In this document: positions 8,102 through 19,482 of the stretch, piece by piece
Layout of the letters: every line of letters starts with the position of its first letter
Position numbering within the stretch: position 1 is the stretch's first letter
Assembly (NCBI RefSeq): GCF_000834655.1
Contig: NZ_JXQQ01000083.1
Span: 1 to 36,252 of the forward strand
Source: Variovorax paradoxus
GTDB taxonomy: Bacteria > Pseudomonadota > Gammaproteobacteria > Burkholderiales > Burkholderiaceae_C
Reading direction: 5' to 3'
DNA length: 36,252 nt
Notes under the pieces: model-generated
Database searches by the model: none
Told to the model about the DNA's origin: nothing
Seen by the model: only the letters and a program-made list of their open reading frames with translations
Translations under genes and position numbers: made by a program

Positions 8102-8829
8102 GTCTCGAAGGAAAGCGCGCGCTGATCACGGGCGCCAGCGGCGCACTTGGTGCCGCCATGGCCGAGCGTTTTGCACGCGATGGCGCGACGGTGCTGCTGC
8201 ACGCGAATTCGCGACCGGAAGCAGTCGAGCAACTGGCCGCTTCGATCATGGCGGCGGGCGGCAAGGCCGAATGCCATGTGTTCGACCTGCGCAGCGACGA
8301 AGCTTCGGCAGCGGCGTGCGCGCGCATTCTGGAAGGCGGGCCGGTCCAGGTCCTCGTGAACAACGCCGGGGTGCACGACGACGCCGTGTTGCCGGGCATG
8401 CGCGCCGACCAGTGGCACAAGGTGATCGACGTGTCGCTCAACGGATTCTTCCGCGTGACGCAGCCGTTGCTGCTGCCGATGATGCGCACGCGCTGGGGGC
8501 GCATCCTGAACATCTCTTCGGTGTCCGCGATCACCGGCAACCGGGGGCAGGTGAACTACGCCGCGGCCAAGGGCGCGCTCAACAGCGCGACCAAGGCGCT
8601 GTCGCTCGAAGTGGCGTCGCGCGGCGTGACGGTCAATGCGATTGCGCCGGGGATCATCGCGTCGCCGATGGCGGATGCGGTGTTCGATCCCGCGGTCATC
8701 AACCAGATGGTGCCGGTGAAGCGGGCGGGAACGCCGCAGGAAGTCGCCGCGCTGGCCTCGTTCCTGGCCAGCGACGAAGCGGCCTACATCACGGGGCAGG
8801 TGATCTCGATCAACGGCGGGATGATTTGA
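8098..8829 (+). CDS. 3-oxoacyl-ACP reductase, FabG-like SDR (APE ketoreductase)
   Basis: A 243-residue short-chain dehydrogenase with ATG in an ATGA overlap. The nucleotide-binding motif TGASGALG is at 11-18, NNAGVHDD in the middle, the catalytic serine near 141, and YAAAK at 154-158. The spacing of Ser to Tyr is that of FabG. The C-terminus ITGQVISINGGMI is typical of FabG. It would reduce beta-ketoacyl-ACP intermediates with NADPH during polyene chain extension. It is the last gene of the operon: the following gene is on the opposite strand and ends 15 bases away. Many APE clusters continue with a ketosynthase after this gene, and that is not the case here. Confidence 0.9.
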   Translation: MSLEGKRALITGASGALGAAMAERFARDGATVLLHANSRPEAVEQLAASIMAAGGKAECHVFDLRSDEASAAACARILEGGPVQVLVNNAGVHDDAVLPGMRADQWHKVIDVSLNGFFRVTQPLLLPMMRTRWGRILNISSVSAITGNRGQVNYAAAKGALNSATKALSLEVASRGVTVNAIAPGIIASPMADAVFDPAVINQMVPVKRAGTPQEVAALASFLASDEAAYITGQVISINGGMI

Positions 8830-8844
8830 GGCCGCTCGGGGGCG

Positions 8845-9537
8845 TTACAGCGGCAGCGTGTCGAACGCGGCGTAGGCCGTAGCCAGCCACGACTTCACGC
8901 GCTGGCGTTCCAGCAGGCCCAGCGCATGCGGCCCTTCGCGGTCGTTCACTGCCTTCCAGAAGCTCGTGTTCTGCGCGTCGATCTTGCGCATGCTGGCTTC
9001 GTGCAGGCGCGGCAGGGCAATGACCCGGGCGCCGTTCGCGTTCGCCTTGGAGAGCGATTGCGACGCCAGCAGCATCCCGAAGTCGCTGCCGCGCCCGTAG
9101 TTCTGCACCACGATGTAGTTGGGCCGGTTGCCGAAGGTGTCGATCAGCGTGCCGAGCAGGTCGGTGGAGTCCTTGCCGTCGTCGAGCACGTGCCAGAAAT
9201 TGACGGTCACGCCGATTTCGGCGAACACGTCGAACAGGTCCGACTCCTTGATCCAGCGCGACAGCGGGGCCAGCGTCTGGGCGGCCAGGTCGACGATCAC
9301 GCTCTGCTTCGGATTGCTTTCGAAGCCGTTCACGACCGTGTCGAGTCCTTCGTAGCTGTCCACCACGACGGGGGAGGCGAAGCCTTCGTAGAAGCGGGTA
9401 AACGAGCTGTGCGAGCGGTCGGTGTCGAAGCCGGTGAAGGGGCGGCTGCGGTCGATGAAGTACTGCGCCAGGACGCGCGCCGTGACCGACTTGCCGACAC
9501 CGCCTTTTTCGCCGCCGATGAAATTGATGGAGCTCAT
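8845..9537 (-). CDS. Orphan ParA/MinD-like P-loop ATPase
   Basis: A 230-residue protein with the deviant Walker A motif GGEKGGVGKS at residues 8-17, characteristic of the ParA/MinD/CobQ group with its signature lysine (K11). It has FDTDRSHSS as the Walker A' region and VIVDLAAQT as the Walker B-like strand. Such ATPases position plasmids, chromosomes or protein complexes. No ParB-like partner or centromere-like repeat array is present next to it. Similar proteins are often annotated as mobilization proteins (MobD/StbB-like), which is an alternative. A -10-like TAGAAT (reverse complement of 9591-9596) lies about 54 bases upstream. It ends 15 bases from the convergent APE operon and is separated from hipA by 73 bases, so it may be transcribed alone or from hipBA read-through. 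Confidence 0.75.
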   Translation of the reverse strand: MSSINFIGGEKGGVGKSVTARVLAQYFIDRSRPFTGFDTDRSHSSFTRFYEGFASPVVVDSYEGLDTVVNGFESNPKQSVIVDLAAQTLAPLSRWIKESDLFDVFAEIGVTVNFWHVLDDGKDSTDLLGTLIDTFGNRPNYIVVQNYGRGSDFGMLLASQSLSKANANGARVIALPRLHEASMRKIDAQNTSFWKAVNDREGPHALGLLERQRVKSWLATAYAAFDTLPL

Positions 9538-9610
9538 GAGTTGCTGCTGCCTCGAATGGGTTGGGGGGTGGAGGGCTGAATCATTCTAGGGGGCGTGTTT
9601 TTCCGTGGGC

Positions 9611-10903
9611 CTATTTGCCGCGCTTGGCCATGGCTTGCAGCAACGGGTGTGCCTGCAAGCGCTGTTGCAGCCGCTTCTTCCACGGCGCGGGCAGCGTCGA
9701 GCCGTCGATCATTTCGGGCCAGAGGTTGCGGGCGAGCCGAGCGGTGTCGGCGACCACGCGCCGCACCAAAGGTTCGTGCAGGCCGGTCGAGAAGCAGAAG
9801 GCGCGCACGTTGGCGGGCGTGAAGAGGGCGGTGCGCCGGGGCGCAGCGGCGTTCGTCGGCAGGAGGGGAAGCGCATGGCCGTCGACGCCCTGGATCGCTG
9901 CGTACGCGACGATGTCGTAGGCCGGCGCGAGGCGTGGCGCAATGCCGTCGGCGTACAGCACGCCGAAGTTCTTCAAGTGGGCGTCGGGGTTGCCGAGGAG
10001 GTCGTTCACTGCGAGGCGCCGCACGAGTTCGAGTACGGCGTCTTCGCCCAGCGAGGGAAAGGCCTGCATGGCGAGTGCCATGTCGAGGTAGCTGGCGCTG
10101 TACTTGTGCATCGGATCCACGGCGAGCACTTGCGCGAAGTCCTCGAAATGGATGCGGCGCGCGCCGTCGCGGTCGAAGCGCGTCACGGCCAGGAAGTCGG
10201 GCTCGTCGGGCAGCGCGTAGCTGTGCTCCGCCTTGATCGCCGAGAGCGGCGCCAGCTCGGCGATGCACACCTCGACGCCCGCGGCGCCCGCCATTTGCAG
10301 CGACAGCATTTCGAGCTGCGGCATGTGCGGCCGTCCGGCCACCGGCAGCTTGGCGATCACGCGGGTGCTCGCGCCGGCGCGCGTGCGCGCCACGTAGCGG
10401 CCGCCCTGGCGGCGCAGGCCCAGCTTGGGCTGCACGCCGGACACCGAGATGCCTTGCGGCATCGGCAGCTCCACCACCGACATCTCGAGCGCGTCCTGGT
10501 CCTGGGTGATCAGCCGCTGCAGCGTGCCGCGATCGACAGACACCGGCTTGGCGCTCACCGCACCGGGCAGGTCGCCGCCGCAGGCTGCGAGCAGCTCGAA
10601 GTGATCGTTCTCGCGGCAGCCGCGCAACTGCGCGATGTGGCTGCGCAGCACGCCTTCGGGCAGCAGGTTCTGGAAGAAGCGCGGAAGCTGGCCGCCCTGG
10701 GCGTTGAAGAGCGGGTTCTTCACGTCGCTCCAGAGGGCGGCCTGCGCGGCCGGGTCGCTCGCCACCATCGAGAGGGACAGCACCTCCGGCGGCGGCGCGG
10801 CGATCAACTCCGGCTCCGCCACGAAGCGGCACAGGTCCGCGTACTGGAAGAGCTTGCCGAAGCGTCGCGTGCCGAGCGAGATCTCCAGGATCTTGACATT
10901 CAT
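9611..10903 (-). CDS. hipA: HipA-type serine/threonine kinase toxin
   Basis: A 430-residue protein, close to the length of E. coli HipA. The start at 10903 is fixed by a 4-base overlap with hipB. Family features are intact: an N-terminal HipA subdomain, the flexible P-loop ISVSGVQPK (152-160, S155 being the likely autophosphorylated serine), the ATP-binding lysine in IAKLP (K185), the catalytic loop NPDAHLKNF (D307) and the metal-binding aspartate in APAYDIVAY (D330). HipA kinases inactivate aminoacyl-tRNA synthetases, GltX in E. coli, and cause growth arrest or persistence. Which target this one uses cannot be told. Because the key residues are present it is probably active and held in check by the HipB encoded just upstream. 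Confidence 0.92.
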   Translation of the reverse strand: MNVKILEISLGTRRFGKLFQYADLCRFVAEPELIAAPPPEVLSLSMVASDPAAQAALWSDVKNPLFNAQGGQLPRFFQNLLPEGVLRSHIAQLRGCRENDHFELLAACGGDLPGAVSAKPVSVDRGTLQRLITQDQDALEMSVVELPMPQGISVSGVQPKLGLRRQGGRYVARTRAGASTRVIAKLPVAGRPHMPQLEMLSLQMAGAAGVEVCIAELAPLSAIKAEHSYALPDEPDFLAVTRFDRDGARRIHFEDFAQVLAVDPMHKYSASYLDMALAMQAFPSLGEDAVLELVRRLAVNDLLGNPDAHLKNFGVLYADGIAPRLAPAYDIVAYAAIQGVDGHALPLLPTNAAAPRRTALFTPANVRAFCFSTGLHEPLVRRVVADTARLARNLWPEMIDGSTLPAPWKKRLQQRLQAHPLLQAMAKRGK

Positions 10904-11217
10904 GGCGAGCCGCGCTTGTTTGTGTAAGGCGGCGGGGACGGGGCTTGTGCGACCGCATGGCCCACGCGGGTGGTGACGGGGCGATAGCCGGGATCGGTAC
11001 CCGCGCTTTCGCCGAAGCCCTTGGGCGCCAGCTGCAGTTCCAGCCCGAGCGCATCGACCAGCGCGAGCAACGAGGACATCTGCGGATTGCCCTGGAGGCT
11101 CAAGGCGTTGCGCACAGAGCGCTCGGTGAGCCCCGAGCGCGAAGCGATGTCCGCGGTCGAGAGTCCCGTGGCATCGCGTCGCGCGGTAAGAGTGGTGATG
11201 AGTTCCTGCTTGTTCAC
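10900..11217 (-). CDS. hipB: HipB-like antitoxin, XRE-family DNA-binding protein
   Basis: A 105-residue protein starting at GTG 11217. A helix-turn-helix of the XRE/Cro type covers about residues 5-65, with LSTADIASRSGLTERSVRNAL as the recognition unit. A Pro/Ser-rich tail of some 35 residues follows; in E. coli HipB a flexible C-terminal tail contributes to turnover by Lon, and this one may act similarly. Its stop overlaps the hipA start by four bases, the usual antitoxin-first arrangement. HipB neutralises HipA and represses the operon. Three dyad-symmetric sequences immediately upstream (11218-11266) are probable binding sites. No purine-rich ribosome-binding site is seen before the GTG. 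Confidence 0.9.
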   Translation of the reverse strand: MNKQELITTLTARRDATGLSTADIASRSGLTERSVRNALSLQGNPQMSSLLALVDALGLELQLAPKGFGESAGTDPGYRPVTTRVGHAVAQAPSPPPYTNKRGSP

Positions 11218-11266
11218 GGAAACATATTACCGCAAATGGCATTTTGGGAAATATATTTCCCCAAAT
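11218..11266 (-). promoter_or_regulatory. hipBA promoter/operator: three consecutive dyads
   Basis: Directly upstream of hipB an unusually A+T-rich stretch holds three palindromes. The first is GGAAACATATTACC at 11218-11231, abutting the start codon. The second is AAATGGCATTT at 11234-11244, symmetric around one base. The third is the perfect 16-mer GGGAAATATATTTCCC at 11246-11261, which extends to 26 bases (11241-11266) with a single mismatched pair. The first and third match at 12 of 14 core positions and their centres are 29 bases apart, close to three helical turns. On the hipB strand a TAATAT -10-like box (11224-11229) sits within the first dyad, so a bound repressor would block RNA polymerase. 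The assignment to HipB is inferred from position. Confidence 0.7.
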
Positions 11267-11283
11267 CATTCGGCTTGGCAAGC

Positions 11284-12042
11284 CTATTTAGGCAGCATCG
11301 TGAAGAAGGGCATGACGACGCCCATGACCCAGTTCTGCCCGAAATCGAGCGCTGCGCGGCGGTATTTCTCGTCGGCCTGCGCGGCCAGCAGATCGAGCCG
11401 GGCCACCACCTTCGACAGCTCCCGGTCGGCCACGAGGTTGCGGCCGCGCTCGCTGATCTCGGTGGCCAGCAGCAGCGGCTGGCCGTCGGGGGCGGTCTTG
11501 GAGGAGATCAGCCAGAGCGATATCTCGAAATTGCGCGCGGCCCGGTAGCTGTTCTCGGCATCGACGCCATCAATCATGGTCTGTTCCCAGGTGCCGCCGT
11601 TGGCCTGCTTGAGCATCGAAGCCCAGCCGACCACCAGCGCCGCGACGCGGTCGCCCTGGTAGGCCTGGGGCCCGGTCTCGAAGGCCAGGCGGATCGCCTC
11701 GATGCCGGTGGCCCCGCGCAGCTCGGGCAGGTCGGGGCCCTTCAGCACCGCGTCCCAGGCCCGTTGGCTCGCGTCGTCGACGTTTGCCGCAGATTTGCGC
11801 CATTCCCGCGGATTGCGCCGGTAGAGCGTGGTCTGCACGCGCCGGATCGACTGGAGGTTGTCGCGCAACGAAAGGTTGGCGATGCGGTTGGCGCCGGACT
11901 GCAGCCATTCCTGGTTGGCATAGGGCTCGGCGCGCTCGGTCGATCGGGTCGCCGCGCAGCCCGCCAGGCCGAGCAAGGAGGCAGCCCCGGCCAGAAGGCA
12001 GGTGCGTCGCGCCGCAAGGGGTAAAACCGGAGAAACACTCAT
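11284..12042 (-). CDS. Putative lipoprotein of unknown function
   Basis: A 252-residue protein. It begins with a basic, hydrophobic signal sequence ending in the lipobox LAGC (cysteine near residue 29), so it should be lipidated and held at the inner or outer membrane. The mature part is mostly helical and polar with no domain I can name. ANQEWLQSGANRIANLSLRDNLQSIRRVQTTLYRRNPREW and a C-terminal segment rich in Ala/Arg are its main recognisable stretches; the final residues are hydrophobic (VMGVVMPFFTM). It is divergent from smc and lies 67 bases before hipB on the same strand. A GATAAC box on its strand (reverse complement of 12051-12056) ends eight bases before the ATG, compatible with a very short or absent leader. 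Confidence 0.75.
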   Translation of the reverse strand: MSVSPVLPLAARRTCLLAGAASLLGLAGCAATRSTERAEPYANQEWLQSGANRIANLSLRDNLQSIRRVQTTLYRRNPREWRKSAANVDDASQRAWDAVLKGPDLPELRGATGIEAIRLAFETGPQAYQGDRVAALVVGWASMLKQANGGTWEQTMIDGVDAENSYRAARNFEISLWLISSKTAPDGQPLLLATEISERGRNLVADRELSKVVARLDLLAAQADEKYRRAALDFGQNWVMGVVMPFFTMLPK

Positions 12043-12122
12043 GCCCTGACGTTATCATCCAAGACTGGGGCGGCGGCTCGCTTCTAGCTGCGGGCCCGTG
12101 CAATTTTCCTTACAAATCAATA

Positions 12123-12142
12123 CCTTGGCGTTAATGCCAAGG
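12123..12142 (+). promoter_or_regulatory. Inverted repeat in the smc leader
   Basis: CCTTGGC (12123-12129) and GCCAAGG (12136-12142) are perfect 7-base arms around the loop GTTAAT. The right arm contains the only purine-rich sequence (AAGGCAGG, 12139-12146) at suitable distance before the smc GTG at 12157. It could be an operator in DNA or an RNA hairpin limiting ribosome access; the sequence alone does not decide. Confidence 0.5.
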
Positions 12143-12156
12143 CAGGCCGACAAGTC

Positions 12157-15672
<3,516 letters not shown>

Positions 15673-15686
15673 GTCGAGCGGCGCGC

Positions 15687-16787
15687 ATGAGCAATCTCAC
15701 TCTCGCTCTCTCCATTCTTGGAGGCCTCGTCCTCGCGGCCGTCGTCGGCTACGAAACCTTCATGTCGCGCCGCAACGCACCGCGCCAGCCCGATGCGGTC
15801 GACACCGCGCTGGCCGACGCGGAGCGGTCCATGTCGTCGGCCGACGGCGTGGAGCCGATGCTGCATGTCGATCCGAACCAGATATCGGCGCAAGACCGCC
15901 ACGAGCCCCTGTTCGACCCCGACCTGCCGGCGCCCAGCGGCGTCCCGGTCGCCACCGGCGAGCGGCGCGGCGGGCTCGATCCGCTGATCGACGTGATCGC
16001 ACCGGTGTCGCTGGACGGCCTGGCCTCGGGCGATGCCGCCATCGCGGCCATGCCGCCGACGCGGCGCGCGGGCAGCAAGCCGGTCGCCATCGAGGGCTTG
16101 AACGAGCACACCGGCCAGTGGGAGCCGCCCGTCGCGGGTCAACGCTACAGCGCGTTCCAGGTCGGCGTGCAGCTGGCCAATCGCACGGGCGCGCTCAACG
16201 AGATCGAATACTCCGAATTCGTGGTCAAGGCGCAGGCCTTTGCCGATGCGGTCAACGGCTCGCCCGAATTTCCCGAGATGCTCGACGAAGTGGCGCGGGC
16301 CCGCGAGCTCGACCAGTTCGCCAGCGCGCACGATGCGCAGCTGGGCTTCGTGCTGCGTGCGCTGCATGCGGCCTGGAGCCCGGGCTACGTGCAGCAGAAC
16401 GCCGCGCGGCTCGGCTTCGTGGCGGGCATCATCCCGGGGCGCATGGTGCTGCCCACGGGCGAGGTCGGCCTGCCGCCGATTCTTGGGCTCGCCTTCGACA
16501 CCCAGGCCGCGCTTGCCGACGATCCGGCGCAATCGGCCATCCGCGAGCTCAGCCTGAGCCTGGACGTGCCGCAGGTCGATCGCGCCGAGGAGCCGTTCCG
16601 CCGCATGCGCGAAGCCGCCGCCACGCTCGCGCGCGAGATGGACGGCGTGGTGACCGACAGCGACGGCCAGTTGCTGCGCGACGAGACGATGGACGTCATC
16701 GGCAGCGACCTCGAGCAGCTCTACGACACGCTCGATGCACGCGACCTCGCGGCCGGCTCACCGCTGGCACGGCGCCTCTTCAGCTAA
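15687..16787 (+). CDS. zipA: Cell division protein ZipA (FtsZ-binding)
   Basis: A 366-residue protein with a single N-terminal membrane helix (about residues 5-23, followed by MSRRNAPRQ), a Pro/Ala/Asp-rich linker, and a C-terminal globular domain from about residue 145 to the end. That end (EPFRRMREAAATLAREMDGVVTDSDGQ in two blocks, then DLEQLYDTLDARDLAAGSPLARRLF) resembles the ZipA C-terminal FtsZ-binding domain. ZipA tethers FtsZ filaments to the inner membrane at the division site. The position between smc and ligA matches the betaproteobacterial arrangement I remember, and E. coli also has zipA beside ligA. Sequence conservation in the domain is modest, so the name relies on architecture and synteny together. 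It lies 14 bases after smc and 24 before ligA, probably one operon. Confidence 0.85.
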   Translation: MSNLTLALSILGGLVLAAVVGYETFMSRRNAPRQPDAVDTALADAERSMSSADGVEPMLHVDPNQISAQDRHEPLFDPDLPAPSGVPVATGERRGGLDPLIDVIAPVSLDGLASGDAAIAAMPPTRRAGSKPVAIEGLNEHTGQWEPPVAGQRYSAFQVGVQLANRTGALNEIEYSEFVVKAQAFADAVNGSPEFPEMLDEVARARELDQFASAHDAQLGFVLRALHAAWSPGYVQQNAARLGFVAGIIPGRMVLPTGEVGLPPILGLAFDTQAALADDPAQSAIRELSLSLDVPQVDRAEEPFRRMREAAATLAREMDGVVTDSDGQLLRDETMDVIGSDLEQLYDTLDARDLAAGSPLARRLFS

Positions 16788-16811
16788 CTCCGACCTTCGG
16801 GAGACACCCAC

Positions 16812-18896
16812 ATGACGACGCGCGACGAGGCGGCACGCGAAGCCGCCGCACTGAGCGAACAGCTTCACAAGCACGCCCACCTCTATTACGTGCTCGACGC
16901 GCCCGCACTGCCCGACGCCGAGTACGACAAGCTGTTCCAGCGCCTGCAGGCCCTGGAGACGGAGTTTCCCGAGCTGCGCACACCCGATTCGCCGACGCAG
17001 CGCGTGGGCGGCAAGGTGCTCGACGGCTTTGCCAAGGTGCGCCACAAGGTGCCCATGCTCTCGATCCGCACGGAGACCGACATCACGCCCGGCGGCGCGA
17101 GCGCCTTCGATGCGCGCGTGCGCAAGGAGCTGGGCCTGCCCGAAGACGGGCCGCAGGTGTCGTACGTATGCGAGCTCAAGTTCGACGGTCTCGCCATGAA
17201 CCTGCGCTACGAAAACGGCGTGCTGGTGCAGGCGGCAACGCGCGGAGATGGCGAAGTCGGCGAGGACGTCACGCAGAACATCCGCACGGTGCGCGAGATT
17301 CCGCTGCGGCTCGGGGGCAAGGCGCCGCCCGTGGTCGAGGTGCGCGGCGAGGTCTACATGAAGCGCGCCGATTTCGACGCGCTCAACGAACGTCAGCGCG
17401 AAAAGATCGCCGCCGGCCAGAAGAACGAGAAGGTGTTCGTCAATCCGCGCAATGCGGCAGCCGGCGCGGTTCGCCAGCTCGATCCGGCGATTGCGGCGGC
17501 ACGGCCACTGAGCTTTTTTGCCTACGGCCTCGGCGAAGTCACGCCGGCCGCGGAAGGCGGCCCGGATTGCCCGACGCAGTTCGACTGGCTGCAGCAGTTC
17601 CATGCCTGGGGTTTTCCCGTGGCCTCGCAGACTGCACGGGCCACCGGAGCCATCGAGTTGATCGCGTTCCACGAAAACATCGGCCGCCAGCGCGATGCCT
17701 TGCCCTACGACATCGATGGCGTGGTCTACAAGGTCGACAGCGTCGAGTTGCAGCGGCAGCTCGGTTTCGTCTCGCGCGAGCCACGCTGGGCCGTGGCGCA
17801 CAAGTACCCGGCGCAGGAGCAACTCACCGAGGTGCTCGGCATCGAGATCCAGGTCGGCCGCACCGGCAAGCTCACGCCGGTCGCCAAGCTCGCGCCGGTG
17901 TTCGTCGGCGGCGTGACCGTGACCAACGCCACGCTGCACAACGAGGACGAAGCCCGCCGCAAGGACGTTCGCGTGGGCGACACGGTCATCGTGCGGCGCG
18001 CGGGCGACGTGATTCCCGAAGTGGTCGGCGTGGTGCCCGAGAGCCTTGCCAAGCCGGAGGGCGAACGCGGCCAGATCTTCACCATGCCGCACAAGTGCCC
18101 CGTCTGCGGCTCGGATGCGGTGCGCGAAGAGGAAGAGGTCGACTACCGGTGCACCGGCGGCCTGTTCTGCGCGGCGCAGCGCAAGGAGGCGATCCTGCAC
18201 TTCGCAGCGCGGCGCGCGGTCGACGTCGACGGGCTGGGTGACAAGCTGGTCGAGCAACTGGTGGACGCCAACCTCATCCGTACCTTGCCCGATCTCTACA
18301 AGCTCGGATTCACCACGCTCGCGGGCCTGGAACGGATGGCCGAGAAGTCGGCCAAGAACCTTGTCGATGCGCTCGAGGCGTCCAAGAAAACCACGCTGCC
18401 GCGTTTCCTTTTCGGCCTGGGCATTCGGCACGTGGGCGAGAGCACGGCGAAAGACCTGGCCAAGCACTTCGGCAAGCTTGACGCCATCATGGACGCGACC
18501 GAAGAGCAATTGCTGGAGGTCAACGACGTGGGCCCGGTGGTGGCGCAGAGCCTGCGCACCTTCTTCGACCAACCGCACAACCGCGAGGTGGTCGAACAGC
18601 TGCGCGCCTGCGGGCTGACCTGGGAAGAGGGCGAGCCCGCAGCCCGTGCGCCGAAGCCGTTGGCGGGCCTGACCTTCGTGATCACCGGTACCCTTCCTAC
18701 GCTGGGCCGCGACGAGGCAAAGGATAAATTGGAGGCAGCCGGCGCAAAGGTCGCCGGTTCCGTCAGCAAGAAGACCCATTACCTCGTCGCCGGTGAAGAA
18801 GCCGGCAGCAAGCTCGACAAGGCTCGCGAAATCGGGGTGACCGTGATCGACGAGGCGCGTATGCTGGAGATTCTGGAGAGCGGCATCCCGGAGTGA
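16812..18896 (+). CDS. ligA: NAD-dependent DNA ligase LigA
   Basis: A 694-residue protein, the normal length. It shows the N-terminal NAD-binding Ia region (HLYYVLDAPALPDAEYD), the adenylation motif ELKFDGLAM with the nucleophilic lysine K123, GEVYM and DGVVYK motifs of the nucleotidyltransferase, an OB fold, the four-cysteine zinc finger starting CPVC at residue 429, helix-hairpin-helix repeats (about 500-600) and a C-terminal BRCT domain (about 615-694, with TFVITGTLP). It seals nicks after Okazaki-fragment processing and in repair, using NAD+. All catalytic blocks are intact. It is the last gene of the smc–zipA–ligA set. Confidence 0.98.
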   Translation: MTTRDEAAREAAALSEQLHKHAHLYYVLDAPALPDAEYDKLFQRLQALETEFPELRTPDSPTQRVGGKVLDGFAKVRHKVPMLSIRTETDITPGGASAFDARVRKELGLPEDGPQVSYVCELKFDGLAMNLRYENGVLVQAATRGDGEVGEDVTQNIRTVREIPLRLGGKAPPVVEVRGEVYMKRADFDALNERQREKIAAGQKNEKVFVNPRNAAAGAVRQLDPAIAAARPLSFFAYGLGEVTPAAEGGPDCPTQFDWLQQFHAWGFPVASQTARATGAIELIAFHENIGRQRDALPYDIDGVVYKVDSVELQRQLGFVSREPRWAVAHKYPAQEQLTEVLGIEIQVGRTGKLTPVAKLAPVFVGGVTVTNATLHNEDEARRKDVRVGDTVIVRRAGDVIPEVVGVVPESLAKPEGERGQIFTMPHKCPVCGSDAVREEEEVDYRCTGGLFCAAQRKEAILHFAARRAVDVDGLGDKLVEQLVDANLIRTLPDLYKLGFTTLAGLERMAEKSAKNLVDALEASKKTTLPRFLFGLGIRHVGESTAKDLAKHFGKLDAIMDATEEQLLEVNDVGPVVAQSLRTFFDQPHNREVVEQLRACGLTWEEGEPAARAPKPLAGLTFVITGTLPTLGRDEAKDKLEAAGAKVAGSVSKKTHYLVAGEEAGSKLDKAREIGVTVIDEARMLEILESGIPE

Positions 18897-19009
18897 GCTT
18901 CGGCACCCGCCGCCTCTTTACCGGCCGTTACGCAGCTTCATCGCAGCGCAGTCAACAGGGTCTACAACCTGACGTTGAAAGAAAACTGAAGGTCAACAAG
19001 GAGTCCCTC

Positions 19010-19450
19010 ATGCAAAAAACTCGCGTTCTTGGTGCCAGCGTTGTCCTCGGCGGCCTCGCGCTGCTGACGGGCTGCGTTGCGGTCCCGGGCGATCCGTATT
19101 ACTCGGGCGGGGGGTACTCCGAGCCGTACTATTCCGACCCGTCGCCAGTGGTCGTTTCACCAGCCCCGGTCTACATCCAGGGCGGGGGCTACTACGAGCG
19201 AGGCCGCTATTACGACCGTCGTCCGTACTACGGTCGCCCTGGCTATCCGGCCGTTCGTCCGGGCTATCCCGCGGTGCGTCCCGGGTATCCGGCCGGTCGC
19301 CCGCCGGGCAACTGGGGCGGTGGCCGTCCTCCCTCCGCCGGTGGTGGCGTCCCGGGCATCACGCCGTCGCAGCCTCAGCAGATGCCTCAAGGCCGCGCGC
19401 GCCTGTGGACCTCGCCGGACTCGAAGAACAACCCCGGCGGCATCCCGTGA
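19010..19450 (+). CDS. Tyr/Pro/Gly-rich lipoprotein with tandem peptide repeats
   Basis: A 146-residue protein. ATG 19010 is preceded by AAGGAG (18999-19004 region) and followed directly by a lipoprotein signal sequence with lipobox LLTGC (Cys22), so an upstream in-frame ATG overlapping ligA is unlikely. The mature chain is low-complexity: tyrosine/glycine-rich (YYSGGGYSEPYYSDP), then three copies of a PGYPAVR-like heptad (about residues 76-96), then a Gly/Pro tail and a polar C-terminus. It should be anchored in a membrane and extended or disordered. I do not recognise a function; such proteins are common in Comamonadaceae and are usually left hypothetical. The def promoter overlaps its stop codon. 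Confidence 0.75.
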   Translation: MQKTRVLGASVVLGGLALLTGCVAVPGDPYYSGGGYSEPYYSDPSPVVVSPAPVYIQGGGYYERGRYYDRRPYYGRPGYPAVRPGYPAVRPGYPAGRPPGNWGGGRPPSAGGGVPGITPSQPQQMPQGRARLWTSPDSKNNPGGIP

Positions 19451-19482
19451 CCATGGGCTGAGGCTGTCGCGATAATCGCGCG
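19447..19482 (+). promoter_or_regulatory. Probable def promoter giving a leaderless mRNA
   Basis: GTGACC (19447-19452) resembles a -35 box and GATAAT (19471-19476) a -10 box, 18 bases apart. Only six bases separate the -10 box from the ATG at 19483, so transcription would begin at or next to the A of the start codon. The -10 box is centred in the palindrome CGCGATAATCGCG (19468-19480). No ribosome-binding sequence is visible. Confidence 0.55.

Noticed and set aside
8829..8845. Possible bidirectional terminator between the ketoreductase and the ParA-like gene
   Set aside because: Only a 15-base gap; no stem with a T-run is present.
18893..19009. Upstream start for the Tyr/Pro-rich lipoprotein overlapping ligA
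   Set aside because: The lipoprotein signal sequence begins exactly at ATG 19010, which also has an AAGGAG site before it.
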